DNA of 32,876 nt. Origin: Actinospineispora acaciae DSM 45401. Its GTDB lineage: Bacteria; Actinomycetota; Actinomycetes; Mycobacteriales; Pseudonocardiaceae. Within the stretch, counting starts at the first letter, position 1. Each line of letters starts with the position of its first letter. Position numbers and translations under genes: made by a program. The stretch is from positions 1 to 32,876 of the forward strand of contig NZ_JIAI01000032.1 in the NCBI RefSeq assembly GCF_000620785.1. Direction: 5' to 3'. The notes beneath the pieces are model-generated. The model searched no databases. It had not been told where the DNA came from and worked only from the letters and a program-made list of their open reading frames with translations. Positions 6,875-14,570 of the stretch are shown piece by piece.

Positions 6875-9199
6875 ATGACGACAGGGGTCACGCGCAGGGA
6901 GCTGTTGGTCGGCAAGGGATGGATTCAGGCCGTCGCGTTGGTGGTGCTGCTCGGCTTTGGAGTGTTGGGGCTGTTGGCGTATCGCACCTATACCGCCGAG
7001 CCCCCGATCGCGGCGCGCACGGTGGGCGCCGACGGCCAGGTGTTGTTCAACCGGGAGGACGTGAGCACCGGCCAGCAGGTGTTCCTGCGCGCCGGGTTGA
7101 TGGAGTACGGCTCGATCTTCGGCCACGGCGCCTATCTGGGCCCGGACTTCACCGCCGACTACCTGCACCGCGCCGCCGAGCTCGCGGTCGCCACCTACGG
7201 CGGCTCGGACCAGGCACGCCAACAGGTGATCAGCGACTTCCAGGCCAACCGCTACGACCCTCAGACCGACACGTTGAGCTTCAGCGCGGCCCAGGCTTCG
7301 GCGTTCGCCGAGCTACGGCGCTACTACGCCGGGTACTTCGGCGATCCGCGCACCGACAAGGGGCTGCGCCCGAGCGCGATCACCGACCCCACCGAGATCC
7401 ACCAGCTGACGTCGTATTTCGCGTGGTCGTCCTGGGCGGCCTCGGCGCGCCGGCCCGGCCTGGACTACTCCTACACCAACTCCTGGCCGCCCGAGCCGCT
7501 GGTGGGCAACCGCCCGAGCGGCCATGTGGTGGTGTGGAGCGTGTTGTCGTTGATCGCGCTGCTGGGCGGCATCGGCGCGCTGTTCGCGGTGTTCGGCCGG
7601 TGGGGGGACCGGCTCGGCTGGCGCGGACGGCAGGCCGAGGCGATCTCCTTCCGGGCGCCCGGCGAGGTGGCGCTGACCCCGGCCCAACGGGCCACCGCCT
7701 GGTTCTTCGCGGTGGTGGCGGCGCTGTTCGTCGTCCAGACGCTGCTCGGGGCCGCCTCCGAGCACTACCGGGCCGAGGTGACCAGCTTCTTCGGCCTGGA
7801 CCTCGCCCAGATTCTGCCGTTCAACCTGGCCAGGACCTGGCACCTGCAGCTCGCGCTGTTCTGGGTCGCGGCGGCGTTCCTGGCCGCCGGAATCTTCCTG
7901 GCCCCGATCATCGCCGGCCGGGAACCACGCGGCCAGGCGACGCTGTCGTACGTGCTGCTCGGCGGGCTGGCCGTGGTGGTGTTCGGCAGCCTGGCCTCGG
8001 AGTACCTCAGCATCCACGGCCGGACCCAGACCGGGTCGCTGATCGGCAACCAGGGGTTCGAGTACCTGGACCTGCCCCGACTCTGGCAGATCCTGCTGAC
8101 CGCCGGCATGGCGCTCTGGGCGGTGATCCTGTTCCGAGGAATGCGCCACCGGCTGCGCCGCGAGCATCCGGGCAACATGCCGTGGCTGTTCCTGCTCTCC
8201 GGCCTGGCCATCCCCGCCGTCTACGCCGTCGGCCTGCTGGCCCGCTCGGACGACCACTTCACCGCCGCCGAGTTCTGGCGGTTCTGGGTGGTGCACCTGT
8301 GGGTGGAGGACTTCCTCGAGCTGTTCACCACGGTGATGGTCGCCTACATGTTCGTGCTGCTCGGCGTGGTGCGCGAGCGGATCGCGCTGACCGTCATCTA
8401 CCTCGACATCGTGCTCTACTCGGTGGGCGGCGTGATCGGGACCATGCACCACATGTACTTCAACGGCGAGCCCGCCGAGCACCTCGCCCTCGGCGCGTTC
8501 TTCTCCGCCGCCGAGGTCATCCCGCTGACCTTCCTCACCGTGGAGGCTTGGAGCTTCCTGCAGCTCGGCGCGCGGCAGGAGGCCAGGTCCGAGACCCCGT
8601 TCCCGCACCGCTGGGCGGTGATGTTCCTGGTCGCCGTGGGGTTCTGGAACTTCCTCGGCGCCGGCGTTTTCGGGTTCCTGATCAACCTGCCCATCGTGTC
8701 GTACTACGAGATCGGCACCGCGCTGACCGCCAACCACGGACACGCGGCCATGATGGGCGTCTACGGCATGCTCGCGGTTGGGCTGGGCCTGTTCTGCCTG
8801 CGCTACCTCATCCCGGCCGAGCGCTGGCCCGAACGGCTGGCGAAGGTCTCGTTCTGGTCGCTGAACGTCGGGCTGGCCTGGATGTGCTTCGCCACCCTGC
8901 TGCCGCTGGGGATGCTGCAGCTCTACCACTCGGTGAACACCGGCTACTTCGACGCCCGCCAGCTCAAGTTCATCAGCGATCCCACCAACAGCTTGCTCGA
9001 ATGGCTGCGCCTCCCGGGCGACGTGGTGTTCATCGTCGGCGGCGCACTGCCCTTCGCCTGGATCGCCTGGCTCGGGCTGCGCCACACCATCGGCCACACC
9101 GTTCGTCGCCTGACCGGTGAGGAGCCCGAGCATCCGCTCTACGCCGAGCTCACCGAGCTGACCGAGCGGGTCGACGAGCCGACCGGGCTTCGGCGATGA
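6875..9199 (+). CDS. norB: Quinol-dependent nitric oxide reductase (qNOR)
   Basis: A 774-residue single-subunit NO reductase that reduces 2 NO to N2O with electrons from the quinol pool, in the cytoplasmic membrane. The N-terminal extension (first helix plus a soluble domain containing FNREDVSTGQQVFLRAGLMEYGS and GPDFTADYLH) is specific to the quinol type. The catalytic part has many helices. Metal-site motifs are HLQLALFW near 322, WVEDFLELF near 476 with the conserved glutamate, GTMHHMYFNGEP near 522 (two FeB histidines) and NHGHAAMMGVYGM near 619. The ATG at 6875 is preceded by GGGGGA at a suitable gap. It is first of three ATGA-coupled genes. A perfect DosR box upstream fits induction by NO. 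Length is normal for qNOR. Confidence 0.95.
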   Translation: MTTGVTRRELLVGKGWIQAVALVVLLGFGVLGLLAYRTYTAEPPIAARTVGADGQVLFNREDVSTGQQVFLRAGLMEYGSIFGHGAYLGPDFTADYLHRAAELAVATYGGSDQARQQVISDFQANRYDPQTDTLSFSAAQASAFAELRRYYAGYFGDPRTDKGLRPSAITDPTEIHQLTSYFAWSSWAASARRPGLDYSYTNSWPPEPLVGNRPSGHVVVWSVLSLIALLGGIGALFAVFGRWGDRLGWRGRQAEAISFRAPGEVALTPAQRATAWFFAVVAALFVVQTLLGAASEHYRAEVTSFFGLDLAQILPFNLARTWHLQLALFWVAAAFLAAGIFLAPIIAGREPRGQATLSYVLLGGLAVVVFGSLASEYLSIHGRTQTGSLIGNQGFEYLDLPRLWQILLTAGMALWAVILFRGMRHRLRREHPGNMPWLFLLSGLAIPAVYAVGLLARSDDHFTAAEFWRFWVVHLWVEDFLELFTTVMVAYMFVLLGVVRERIALTVIYLDIVLYSVGGVIGTMHHMYFNGEPAEHLALGAFFSAAEVIPLTFLTVEAWSFLQLGARQEARSETPFPHRWAVMFLVAVGFWNFLGAGVFGFLINLPIVSYYEIGTALTANHGHAAMMGVYGMLAVGLGLFCLRYLIPAERWPERLAKVSFWSLNVGLAWMCFATLLPLGMLQLYHSVNTGYFDARQLKFISDPTNSLLEWLRLPGDVVFIVGGALPFAWIAWLGLRHTIGHTVRRLTGEEPEHPLYAELTELTERVDEPTGLRR

Positions 9200-9786
9200 C
9201 CTTCCCGCACCTCGAGCCGCTGCTGGCCGCCGGCTACGCAGTCTTCCTGCTGGCCGCCTCGGCCGGCCTGGACGCGCTGGCCCGGCACGCCCACCACCGC
9301 TCCGAGCGATACCGCACCGCGGGGTTCACCTACCACGCCGAGCACGACCACTGGGTGTGCCCGGAGGACCAGATGCTCTGGCCGCACTCCTACGACGACG
9401 AACGCCGTCTGGTCCGCTACCGCGCGAAACCGCACATTTGCAACGCGTGCCCCACCAAGCACCGCTGCACCACCTCCCACCTGGGCCGGGAGGTGGTGCG
9501 CCCGCTCGATCCGTGGCCGCACTCCGAGGCCGGCCGCTTCCACCGAGTCGTTGCGCTGGCCCTGGTGGCGCTCGCCGGCCTGCTCACCGCCGTCGAGCTG
9601 GTCCGCTGGCACGAATCGGCCGATCTGATCCCGCTCGCCGCCTCGGCCGCCCTGACCGCAGTCACCGCCTGGTGGCTCACCGGCCACCTGCGCGCCACCC
9701 CTGCCAACTTCCCCGCGCCCAGCCCGTCGACCGGCCTGCGCTTGCGCGGACAGCGCCCGAACACCCCCACCGGGAGCGACCGATGA
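9196..9786 (+). CDS. Membrane protein with transposase-like zinc-ribbon segment
   Basis: A 196-residue protein starting at an ATGA overlap with the NO reductase stop. It has one N-terminal hydrophobic helix (about 8-28) and two near the C-terminus (about 114-133 and 138-158). Between them is a Cys/His-rich segment, WVCPEDQMLWPH then YRAKPHICNACPTKHRCTT and a GREVVRPL tail. That order closely resembles the C-terminal zinc motif of IS1182-type transposases (PF13751-like: CP-x-G, C-x2-C-P, C-T, G-R). There is no transposase catalytic domain and no inverted repeats, so it is not an insertion sequence. Its function is unknown. Coupling to qNOR suggests a role in metal handling, assembly or NO sensing (inference). 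Confidence 0.8.
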   Translation: MTFPHLEPLLAAGYAVFLLAASAGLDALARHAHHRSERYRTAGFTYHAEHDHWVCPEDQMLWPHSYDDERRLVRYRAKPHICNACPTKHRCTTSHLGREVVRPLDPWPHSEAGRFHRVVALALVALAGLLTAVELVRWHESADLIPLAASAALTAVTAWWLTGHLRATPANFPAPSPSTGLRLRGQRPNTPTGSDR

Positions 9787-10583
9787 TCTGGATCGTGTCC
9801 GCAGCCGTCGCGGCCGTTGTGACCGTGGCGAGCATGCGAGTGCTGCGCGAGTACCAACGCGCGGTGGTGTTCCGCCTCGGCCGGCTCCTGCCACTGCGGG
9901 GCCCGGGCCTGATCGGGCTGATCCCGCTGGCCGAACGCATGGTCAGGGTCGACCTGCGCACGGTCACCCTGACCATCCCGCCGCAGGAGCTGATCAGCCG
10001 CGACAACGTCCCGGTACGGGTCAACGCGGTCGCCTACTTTCGGGTCGTCGACCCGATCAAGGCCATCACCGAGGTGGAGAACTACGGCGTCGCCACCTCC
10101 CAGATCGCCCAGACCACCCTGCGATCCGTCCTCGGACGCGCCGACCTGGACACCCTGCTCGCCGAGCGCGACCGCCTCAACGTTGACCTCCGCAAGATCA
10201 TCGACGAGCAAACCGAACCCTGGGGCATCAAGGTCACCACCGTCGAGATCAAGGACGTCGAGATCCCCGAGCCCATGCAGCGCGCCATCGCCCGCCAGGC
10301 CGAGGCCGAGCGAGAACGCCGCGCCAAGGTCATCAACTCCCAGGGCGAGGCCCAGGCCGCCGAGAACCTCTACGACGCCGCGCAGACCCTCGGCCGCAGC
10401 CCCACCGCCATCCAGCTGCGCTACCTACAGACCCTGGTCGAGATCGGCGGCGACCAACGCTCCACCGTGGTCTTCCCGATGCCCCTGGACCTGGCCCAGC
10501 CCATCCTCGCGGCCCTCGGCGCCCAACGAGCCGAGCGACAGGGCCCTACCGGGGACCTTGGTCCCTCGACGCAAGGTCCGTAG
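9783..10583 (+). CDS. Slipin/stomatin-like SPFH membrane protein
   Basis: A 266-residue SPFH protein: an N-terminal membrane hairpin (about 2-20), then the prohibitin-type domain with REYQRAVVFRLGRL, PGLIGLIPLAERMVRVDLRT, the VNAVAYFRVVDPIKAI strand, and SVLGRADLDTLLAERDRLN. A helical arm with ARQAEAERERRAKVINSQGEAQAAENL follows. Slipins form oligomeric membrane platforms that scaffold or protect membrane complexes. The start ATG overlaps the previous stop (ATGA), making it the third gene of the qNOR unit; a role in organising the NO reductase membrane patch is plausible but inferred. There is no adjacent NfeD partner, which usually accompanies bacterial slipins. Its last codons contain a perfect DosR box for the next unit. 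Confidence 0.9.
   Translation: MIWIVSAAVAAVVTVASMRVLREYQRAVVFRLGRLLPLRGPGLIGLIPLAERMVRVDLRTVTLTIPPQELISRDNVPVRVNAVAYFRVVDPIKAITEVENYGVATSQIAQTTLRSVLGRADLDTLLAERDRLNVDLRKIIDEQTEPWGIKVTTVEIKDVEIPEPMQRAIARQAEAERERRAKVINSQGEAQAAENLYDAAQTLGRSPTAIQLRYLQTLVEIGGDQRSTVVFPMPLDLAQPILAALGAQRAERQGPTGDLGPSTQGP
10552..10565. promoter_or_regulatory. Perfect DosR box inside the slipin 3' end
   Basis: GGGACCTTGGTCCC is a complete 14-base palindrome. It lies within the final ten codons of the slipin gene, with its centre 80 bp before the hibernation factor start at 10639. Confidence 0.8.
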
Positions 10584-10638
10584 CCGGTCAAGACTTTCGC
10601 AACCAGTCAGGACCGAGCGGGAAGGGGGCAACGCCGGC

Positions 10639-11445
10639 GTGGTCGATCCGGTGATCCTCAATGGCATCACGGTGGATGCCTCACGGGACGTGTTGGCGGA
10701 CTCACGGGAGCACGTGCGCCTTCGGATGGCAGCGTTTCTCGGGCGGCTGCCGGAATGCTGGGACTCGGCGCGGGTCAAGCTCACGGTGATGCAGCACCGA
10801 AGCCTGTCGTGGGCCGTGTTGGCGCAGGCGAACCTGGAGTTCAAGGGCCAGCCGATCCGGGCGCAGGTGGCGGCCCGGTTCGTCGCCGAGGCGAGCCGGC
10901 CGCTGGTGCGGCGGCTGGGCGAGCAGTTGGCTCGGCTGGCCCAGCCGCTCCAGGGCCGTCCCTGGCCGCCGCACCGGCCACGCCCGCAACCGGTCGACCG
11001 CCCGCCCGATCACCGCACGATCACCCGGGCCAAGAGCTACCCACTGACCCGCTGCACCGCCGAGCATGCCGCGCTGCTGATGGACACCGGCGACCACGAC
11101 TTCTACCTGTTCACCGACGACCTCACCGGCCAGGATGCGGTGGTCTACCGGGTCGGCCCGACCGGGTACCGACTGGCCCTGCTCGATGGCCTGGTCCCTC
11201 CGTCACCCCGGACGGTGCTGCCGCTGTCCGTCAGCGTCCATCCGGTGCCGCGCCACACGCCCGACCAGGCAGCGGCCCGGTTGGGCAGGACCGAGCTGGC
11301 GTTCCAGTTCTTCCGCAACGCCGATACCGACCGGGCCGCCGTGCTGTACCGCCGCTACGACGGCCACTACGGACTGATCACCCCCGCCGAGCGGCCGATG
11401 CCCCCGCAACCGGCCATGCGCGCCGAACGGATCCGGTATCGGTGA
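10639..11445 (+). CDS. Ribosome hibernation factor-like protein (S30AE/HPF, Rv0079 type)
   Basis: A 268-residue cytoplasmic protein. The N-terminal part (about 1-100) fits the S30AE fold (VRLRMAAFLGRL, ARVKLTVMQHRS, LEFKGQPIRAQVAA). Two copies of the C-terminal S30AE dimerisation motif follow: KSYPLTRCTAEHAALLMDTG with FYLFTDDLTGQDAVVYR (about 131-175), and LGRTELAFQFFRNA with AAVLYRRYDGHYGLITPA (about 213-255). The family stabilises inactive ribosomes. M. tuberculosis Rv0079, the DosR-regulated dormancy translation inhibitor, has a related design. The GTG start at 10639 is preceded by AGGGGG; an ATG at 10663 would remove the first residues. It is translationally coupled (GTGA) to the PNPOx-like gene. 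Confidence 0.87.
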   Translation: MVDPVILNGITVDASRDVLADSREHVRLRMAAFLGRLPECWDSARVKLTVMQHRSLSWAVLAQANLEFKGQPIRAQVAARFVAEASRPLVRRLGEQLARLAQPLQGRPWPPHRPRPQPVDRPPDHRTITRAKSYPLTRCTAEHAALLMDTGDHDFYLFTDDLTGQDAVVYRVGPTGYRLALLDGLVPPSPRTVLPLSVSVHPVPRHTPDQAAARLGRTELAFQFFRNADTDRAAVLYRRYDGHYGLITPAERPMPPQPAMRAERIRYR

Positions 11446-11900
11446 GCTCGCACGGATCCGAACCGACCCTCCCCGGGCGCACCCCAGGGAAGAGCGAGCC
11501 GAGACGGCTCCGGCGGCTGGACGAGGACGAGTCGTTGCGCCTGCTGGGCAGCGTGTCGCTGGGCAGGGTGGTGTTCACCCACAACGCGATGCCGGCCATT
11601 CGCCCGGTCAACCACATCGTGGATGCCGGCAACGTGATCATCCGGACCCACCTGGGCGCGGCGGTGCTGTCCCGGTTGGGCGAGGTGGTCGCCTACGAAG
11701 CCGACTCCATCGACCCCGACACGCATCTGGGATGGAGCGTCGTCGTCACCGGCTGGGCACACCGGGTCGGCGAACCGGACCTAGCCGCCCGCTACGAGCG
11801 GCTGCTACGGCCGTGGGTCAGCCGGGAGATGGACCACGTGATCCGGATCGAACCGCAAATCGTGACCGGCTACGCGCTGGCCAGGTCGTCGGCCGCCTGA
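11442..11900 (+). CDS. PNPOx-like split-barrel flavin protein
   Basis: A 152-residue protein of the pyridoxamine 5'-phosphate oxidase-like split barrel group (Pyridox_ox_2 type): LRLLGSVSLGRVVFTHNAMPAIRPVNHIVD, GNVIIRTHLGAAVLS, VVAYEADSID and GWSVVVTGWAHRV. Such proteins bind FMN, F420 or heme. Mycobacterial Rv3129, a DosR-regulon member, is of this type. The start is the GTG overlapping the hibernation factor stop (GTGA), giving a 24-residue charged N-terminal extension before the barrel. A strong hairpin follows the stop. The cofactor cannot be told from sequence alone. Confidence 0.85.
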   Translation: MSSHGSEPTLPGRTPGKSEPRRLRRLDEDESLRLLGSVSLGRVVFTHNAMPAIRPVNHIVDAGNVIIRTHLGAAVLSRLGEVVAYEADSIDPDTHLGWSVVVTGWAHRVGEPDLAARYERLLRPWVSREMDHVIRIEPQIVTGYALARSSAA

Positions 11901-12070
11901 CCCGGCACGGGCTCGCGGTGCCGCGCCAAGGCACCTGGCGAGCCCGCCGGCGGCCACCACTGAGGCCAACACGGCGACCATCGTGGCGGCGTGTCGGGAT
12001 GGGCTCGGTCGAGCACGGCATCGGGCTCGACCTGGTCGGTGTGCGCGGCACCGGGCGGGACAGCGGACAT
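11870..12070 (-). CDS. Possible small leftward ORF, perhaps frameshifted
   Basis: A 66-codon leftward frame starting MSAVPPGAAHTDQVEPDAVLDRAHPD. The ATG at 12070 has a strong GTTGGAGG at a 5-base gap, and a DosR-like box lies 87 bp upstream at 12151-12164, the standard spacing here. From about codon 30 the frame turns Trp/Pro-rich, while another leftward frame reads a plausible transmembrane helix (MVAVLASVVAAGGLA). A frameshift in a small membrane protein is therefore possible. The 3' end overlaps the PNPOx-like gene by 31 bases. No family is recognised. It could be a chance ORF. Confidence 0.35.
   Translation of the reverse strand: MSAVPPGAAHTDQVEPDAVLDRAHPDTPPRWSPCWPQWWPPAGSPGALARHREPVPGQAADDLASA
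11909..11945 (+). terminator. Long GC-rich hairpin after the PNPOx-like gene
   Basis: GGGCTCGCGGTGCC (11909-11922) can pair with GGCACC plus GCGAGCCC (11930-11945), with a 2-base bulge and a 7-base loop, a 14-bp stem. It begins 9 bases after the stop at 11900. There is no T-tract, as is common in actinobacteria. Confidence 0.7.
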
Positions 12071-12150
12071 CGCGGCCTCCAACGGGTGTGGCCTCCGACG
12101 CGACTTCGGGCATCGACCACCATCCTTTCGAGCGCCACGCATCCCACACA

Positions 12151-12164
12151 GGGCCGCAAGTGCA
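12151..12164. promoter_or_regulatory. DosR-like box facing the small leftward ORF
   Basis: GGGCC-GCAA-GTGCA matches 7 of 10 arm bases. The centre is about 87 bp from the ATG at 12070. It supports the small ORF only weakly. Confidence 0.35.
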
Positions 12165-12215
12165 CACACCCCGATGACCTTCGGTCTGCCCGTGAAGAAC
12201 CGGTCGGCGAAATCT

Positions 12216-12229
12216 GGGCCATTTGCTGA
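12216..12229. promoter_or_regulatory. Weak DosR-like half-site upstream of WS/DGAT
   Basis: GGGCC-ATTT-GCTGA has a good left arm only. It lies exactly 21 bp from the better box at 12237, two helical turns. Confidence 0.3.
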
Positions 12230-12236
12230 CGGCGAG

Positions 12237-12250
12237 GGGCCGTTCGACCC
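12237..12250. promoter_or_regulatory. DosR-like box upstream of WS/DGAT
   Basis: GGGCC-GTTC-GACCC matches 8 of 10 arm bases. The same left arm and spacer recur at 32557. The centre is 63 bp before the ATG at 12307. Confidence 0.55.
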
Positions 12251-12306
12251 GCGCGCGGCGAGGTTCGGCGGGCCGACACTGTCGGATCCACTTCCTCAGG
12301 AGCGTC

Positions 12307-13665
12307 ATGCGGCACCGTGTCCCGATCGAGCGCGCCAGCTCGGCGGATCTACTGCAGCTCGCGGCCGGCACCGGCCCGGCCGCGGTGCAGACCGCCGTGA
12401 TCCTGATGTTGGGGCCCGGGTCACCTCCGTCGTTGGCCGCCGTCCGGTCCGCGTTCGACACCCGGGTCCGGACGGTGCCCCGGTTGCGCCAGCGTCTGAT
12501 GTGGACTCCGCCCGGCGCCGGCCGTCCGGTCTGGGTCGACGACGCGGAGTTCGACATCGAGCGGCACGTGCGGCACGTGGTGTGTCCGGCACCTGGTGAC
12601 GAGGCCGCGCTGTGGGACGTCGCCGCCGGGCTGGTCACCGACTCGCTCGCGTTCGCGCATCCCCCCTGGGCGGCGACGCTCGTCACCGGGCTGGCCGACC
12701 GTCGCGCCGCGCTGGTCATCGTGTTCCACCACGTCCTTGCCGACGGCGTCAGCGGCCTGGCGCTCCTCGCCCGCCTGCTGGACGGCGCCCCGCCCGGTCC
12801 CGCTGACCGAGGGTTCCCCAGCCCGCCGCCGTCTGCCGCCGCGCTCTACGCCGACGCGTGGGCGTCCCGGGCGCGGGTGCCCGGACGGCTGCGCAGGGGC
12901 CTGGCCATGCTGCGCGGCGCGATGGCAGGTGCCCGGTCGGGACTGCGCGTCCGACCGTCACCGAGCTCGCTGAACCGGCCGACCGGGCCCCGCCGTCGGC
13001 TGGCCGTCGCCCGAGCGGACCTCGCCGAGGTGCACGCGGCGGCGCACGCCTGCCACGCGACGGTCAACGACGCGATCCTCATCGCGGTGGCCGGGGCGCT
13101 CGGCGCTGTGTTGCGCCGCCGGGGCGAGACGGTGGACACGCTGGTCGCCTCGGTGATGGTCTCGGCCCGGCCCGACGGACAGCCCGGCGCACCCGGCAAC
13201 CGGGTCGGCTCCTTTCCCGTCGCGCTGCCGGCCACCGGCGACCGAGGCCGACGACTCGAGCGGGTCGCCCGCGTGACCGCCACCCGCAAGCTCGCCGCTC
13301 GCGCCGCGTCCTCGGCCCTGTGGGCACCGCTGGTCCGCGCGCTCGCGGCGCTGGGCCTGTTTCGGTGGTTCGCCAACCACCAGACCCTGGTCAGCACGTT
13401 CGTGACGAACCTGCGCGGGCCCACGACCCGACAGGCGTTCCTGGGAATGGAGATCACCGACATCATCCCGGTGTCCGCGACCGCCGGGAACGTGCCGGTG
13501 GTGTTCGCCGCCCTCTCCTACGCCGGGGTCCTCGCCGTGACGGTCTGTGGCGACCCCGACGCCTGTCCGGACCTGGCCGAGATCGCCCCCGCGCTGCGGG
13601 CCGAGCTCGCGGCCCTGCCGGACGGGTGCGGCCCTCGGCGGAACCCGTGCGGTCCTCGTCCGTGA
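12307..13665 (+). CDS. Wax ester synthase/diacylglycerol acyltransferase (WS/DGAT)
   Basis: A 452-residue acyl-CoA-dependent acyltransferase making triacylglycerol or wax esters. The catalytic HHxxxDG motif is present in IVFHHVLADGVSG (about residues 140-152). Other family marks are VPRLRQRLMW, HATVNDAILIAVAGAL and GNRVGSFPVALP, and late in the protein NLRGPTT with a VPVVFAALSYAG segment. Length is normal (about 450-480). The usual N-terminal P-x3-D-x-F-x3-E segment appears as SSADLLQLAAG and is degenerate. The ATG at 12307 is preceded by AGGAG. The mycobacterial counterpart Tgs1 (Rv3130c) is a classic DosR target that stores lipid in dormancy, and the upstream box fits that. Confidence 0.92.
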   Translation: MRHRVPIERASSADLLQLAAGTGPAAVQTAVILMLGPGSPPSLAAVRSAFDTRVRTVPRLRQRLMWTPPGAGRPVWVDDAEFDIERHVRHVVCPAPGDEAALWDVAAGLVTDSLAFAHPPWAATLVTGLADRRAALVIVFHHVLADGVSGLALLARLLDGAPPGPADRGFPSPPPSAAALYADAWASRARVPGRLRRGLAMLRGAMAGARSGLRVRPSPSSLNRPTGPRRRLAVARADLAEVHAAAHACHATVNDAILIAVAGALGAVLRRRGETVDTLVASVMVSARPDGQPGAPGNRVGSFPVALPATGDRGRRLERVARVTATRKLAARAASSALWAPLVRALAALGLFRWFANHQTLVSTFVTNLRGPTTRQAFLGMEITDIIPVSATAGNVPVVFAALSYAGVLAVTVCGDPDACPDLAEIAPALRAELAALPDGCGPRRNPCGPRP

Positions 13666-13671
13666 TCGCGT

Positions 13672-13685
13672 AGGTATTTCGTCCC
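13672..13685. promoter_or_regulatory. DosR-like box upstream of USP-like gene
   Basis: AGGTA-TTTC-GTCCC has a perfect right arm and close similarity to the 1471-1484 box. The centre is about 50 bp before the ATG at 13728 (35 bp before a GTG at 13713), compatible with a leaderless message. Confidence 0.5.
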
Positions 13686-13727
13686 TATCGGCCGCTCGGC
13701 CGGCCGTCGATAGTGGGCACCGGATCG

Positions 13728-14078
13728 ATGTCGGCGCAGGTGTGGGCCGCGCGCGAGGCATTGACCAGGCGCACTCACCTGCACCTGGTGGGCTGTTCCG
13801 GCGATGAGGCGAACGACCCGGTCGGGGCGGCGCGGCGGCTGCTGGACGCGGACTTCGGCTGTCAGCCGATCGATCTGGAGCACCTGCCGGGAGCCACCGG
13901 CGCCTTGGGTGCGCTGATGGTCGCCGCGCACAACGCCGCGCTGGTCGTGGTCGGCGGCGACCCGGGCGGTACGTTCGCCGACGCGCCGCCCGTCGGCATC
14001 CCGTGCCCCGTCGTCATCGTGCCCGGCTCCCGCGCGCCGGCGCCGGACGCAACGTGGCCGGCGGGCCTGTCCGCGTAG
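13728..14078 (+). CDS. Short USP-like protein lacking the nucleotide loop
   Basis: A 116-residue protein with a partial USP fold: THLHLVGCSGD resembles the second strand, ALMVAAHNAALVVVGGDPGG the penultimate strand, and IPCPVVIVPG the last strand. The first strand (VVVGVDGS) and the G-2X-G-9X-G-S ATP loop are missing, so it is either a degenerate USP or a non-nucleotide-binding partner. The start is uncertain: ATG 13728 or GTG 13713, neither with a clear Shine-Dalgarno. It follows WS/DGAT by about 60 bases with its own box. Its 3' end overlaps the opposite zinc-ribbon gene by 65 bases. Confidence 0.6.
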   Translation: MSAQVWAAREALTRRTHLHLVGCSGDEANDPVGAARRLLDADFGCQPIDLEHLPGATGALGALMVAAHNAALVVVGGDPGGTFADAPPVGIPCPVVIVPGSRAPAPDATWPAGLSA

Positions 14079-14466
14079 CTCGACCCTCGCTGACTGGAGG
14101 CATCGGCCGGCGCTGGTCGAGGGCGGCGGCGAGGCTGGCGGTGCAGGTTCGGATGATCTGGCGCGTGGCCCGCCCGACCGGGACGCGGCCGCATCGCGTG
14201 CAGGTGACGCGGACGTCCCCGGTGAGCTCGTCGACCGCCACAGAGGCCTCGGCCTGGCACGAGCGGCACCACCGGTGGCCGGTCACCACGATGACGTGCA
14301 CCGGAGATGAGATGCAGTGGTGCAGCCACCGCCGGTGGGTGCGGCAGGTGATCCGCTCCAGCGGATCCAGGCCGGCGTCCTCGGCCTCGTCCTCGGCGGC
14401 GAGCGTGGCGGCCAACCGCCCGTCCGCCAGGTGCCGGGCCTTGACAACGCTGGGCTTGCTGCTCAT
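14014..14466 (-). CDS. Small zinc-ribbon protein, unknown function
   Basis: A 150-residue protein with Cys pairs WCRSC and CTRC about 20 residues apart, a typical zinc-ribbon knuckle layout. An upstream CRTHRRWLHHC cluster precedes them, and IIRTCTASLAAAL follows. I do not recognise a family. The ATG at 14466 has a strong GGGAGGA 6 bases upstream; the frame is open further upstream but without support. It lies downstream of the DUF6292-like gene, separated by a hairpin, so it is probably a separate unit. The C-terminal 20 residues are Arg/Pro-rich and encoded opposite the USP-like gene. Confidence 0.65.
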   Translation of the reverse strand: MSSKPSVVKARHLADGRLAATLAAEDEAEDAGLDPLERITCRTHRRWLHHCISSPVHVIVVTGHRWCRSCQAEASVAVDELTGDVRVTCTRCGRVPVGRATRQIIRTCTASLAAALDQRRPMPPVSEGRATRTGPPATLRPAPARGSRAR

Positions 14467-14570
14467 CTCGGATCCTCCCGCGCTTTCGCCAACGGTGCTG
14501 AGCATGCGCCGCGCGAGGTGACGCGGGACACGGACGAACAGCCCGATCATCGGGTACCGCGGACATCACT

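Noticed and set aside
7313..9133. A 606-codon minus-strand open frame
   Set aside because: It is antisense to the NO reductase and full of His/Gln/Gly/Glu with no recognisable domain.
9196..9786. Insertion-sequence transposase fragment
   Set aside because: Only the zinc-motif part resembles a transposase; membrane helices, tight ATGA coupling on both sides and normal codon use argue for a resident gene. No inverted or target repeats were seen.
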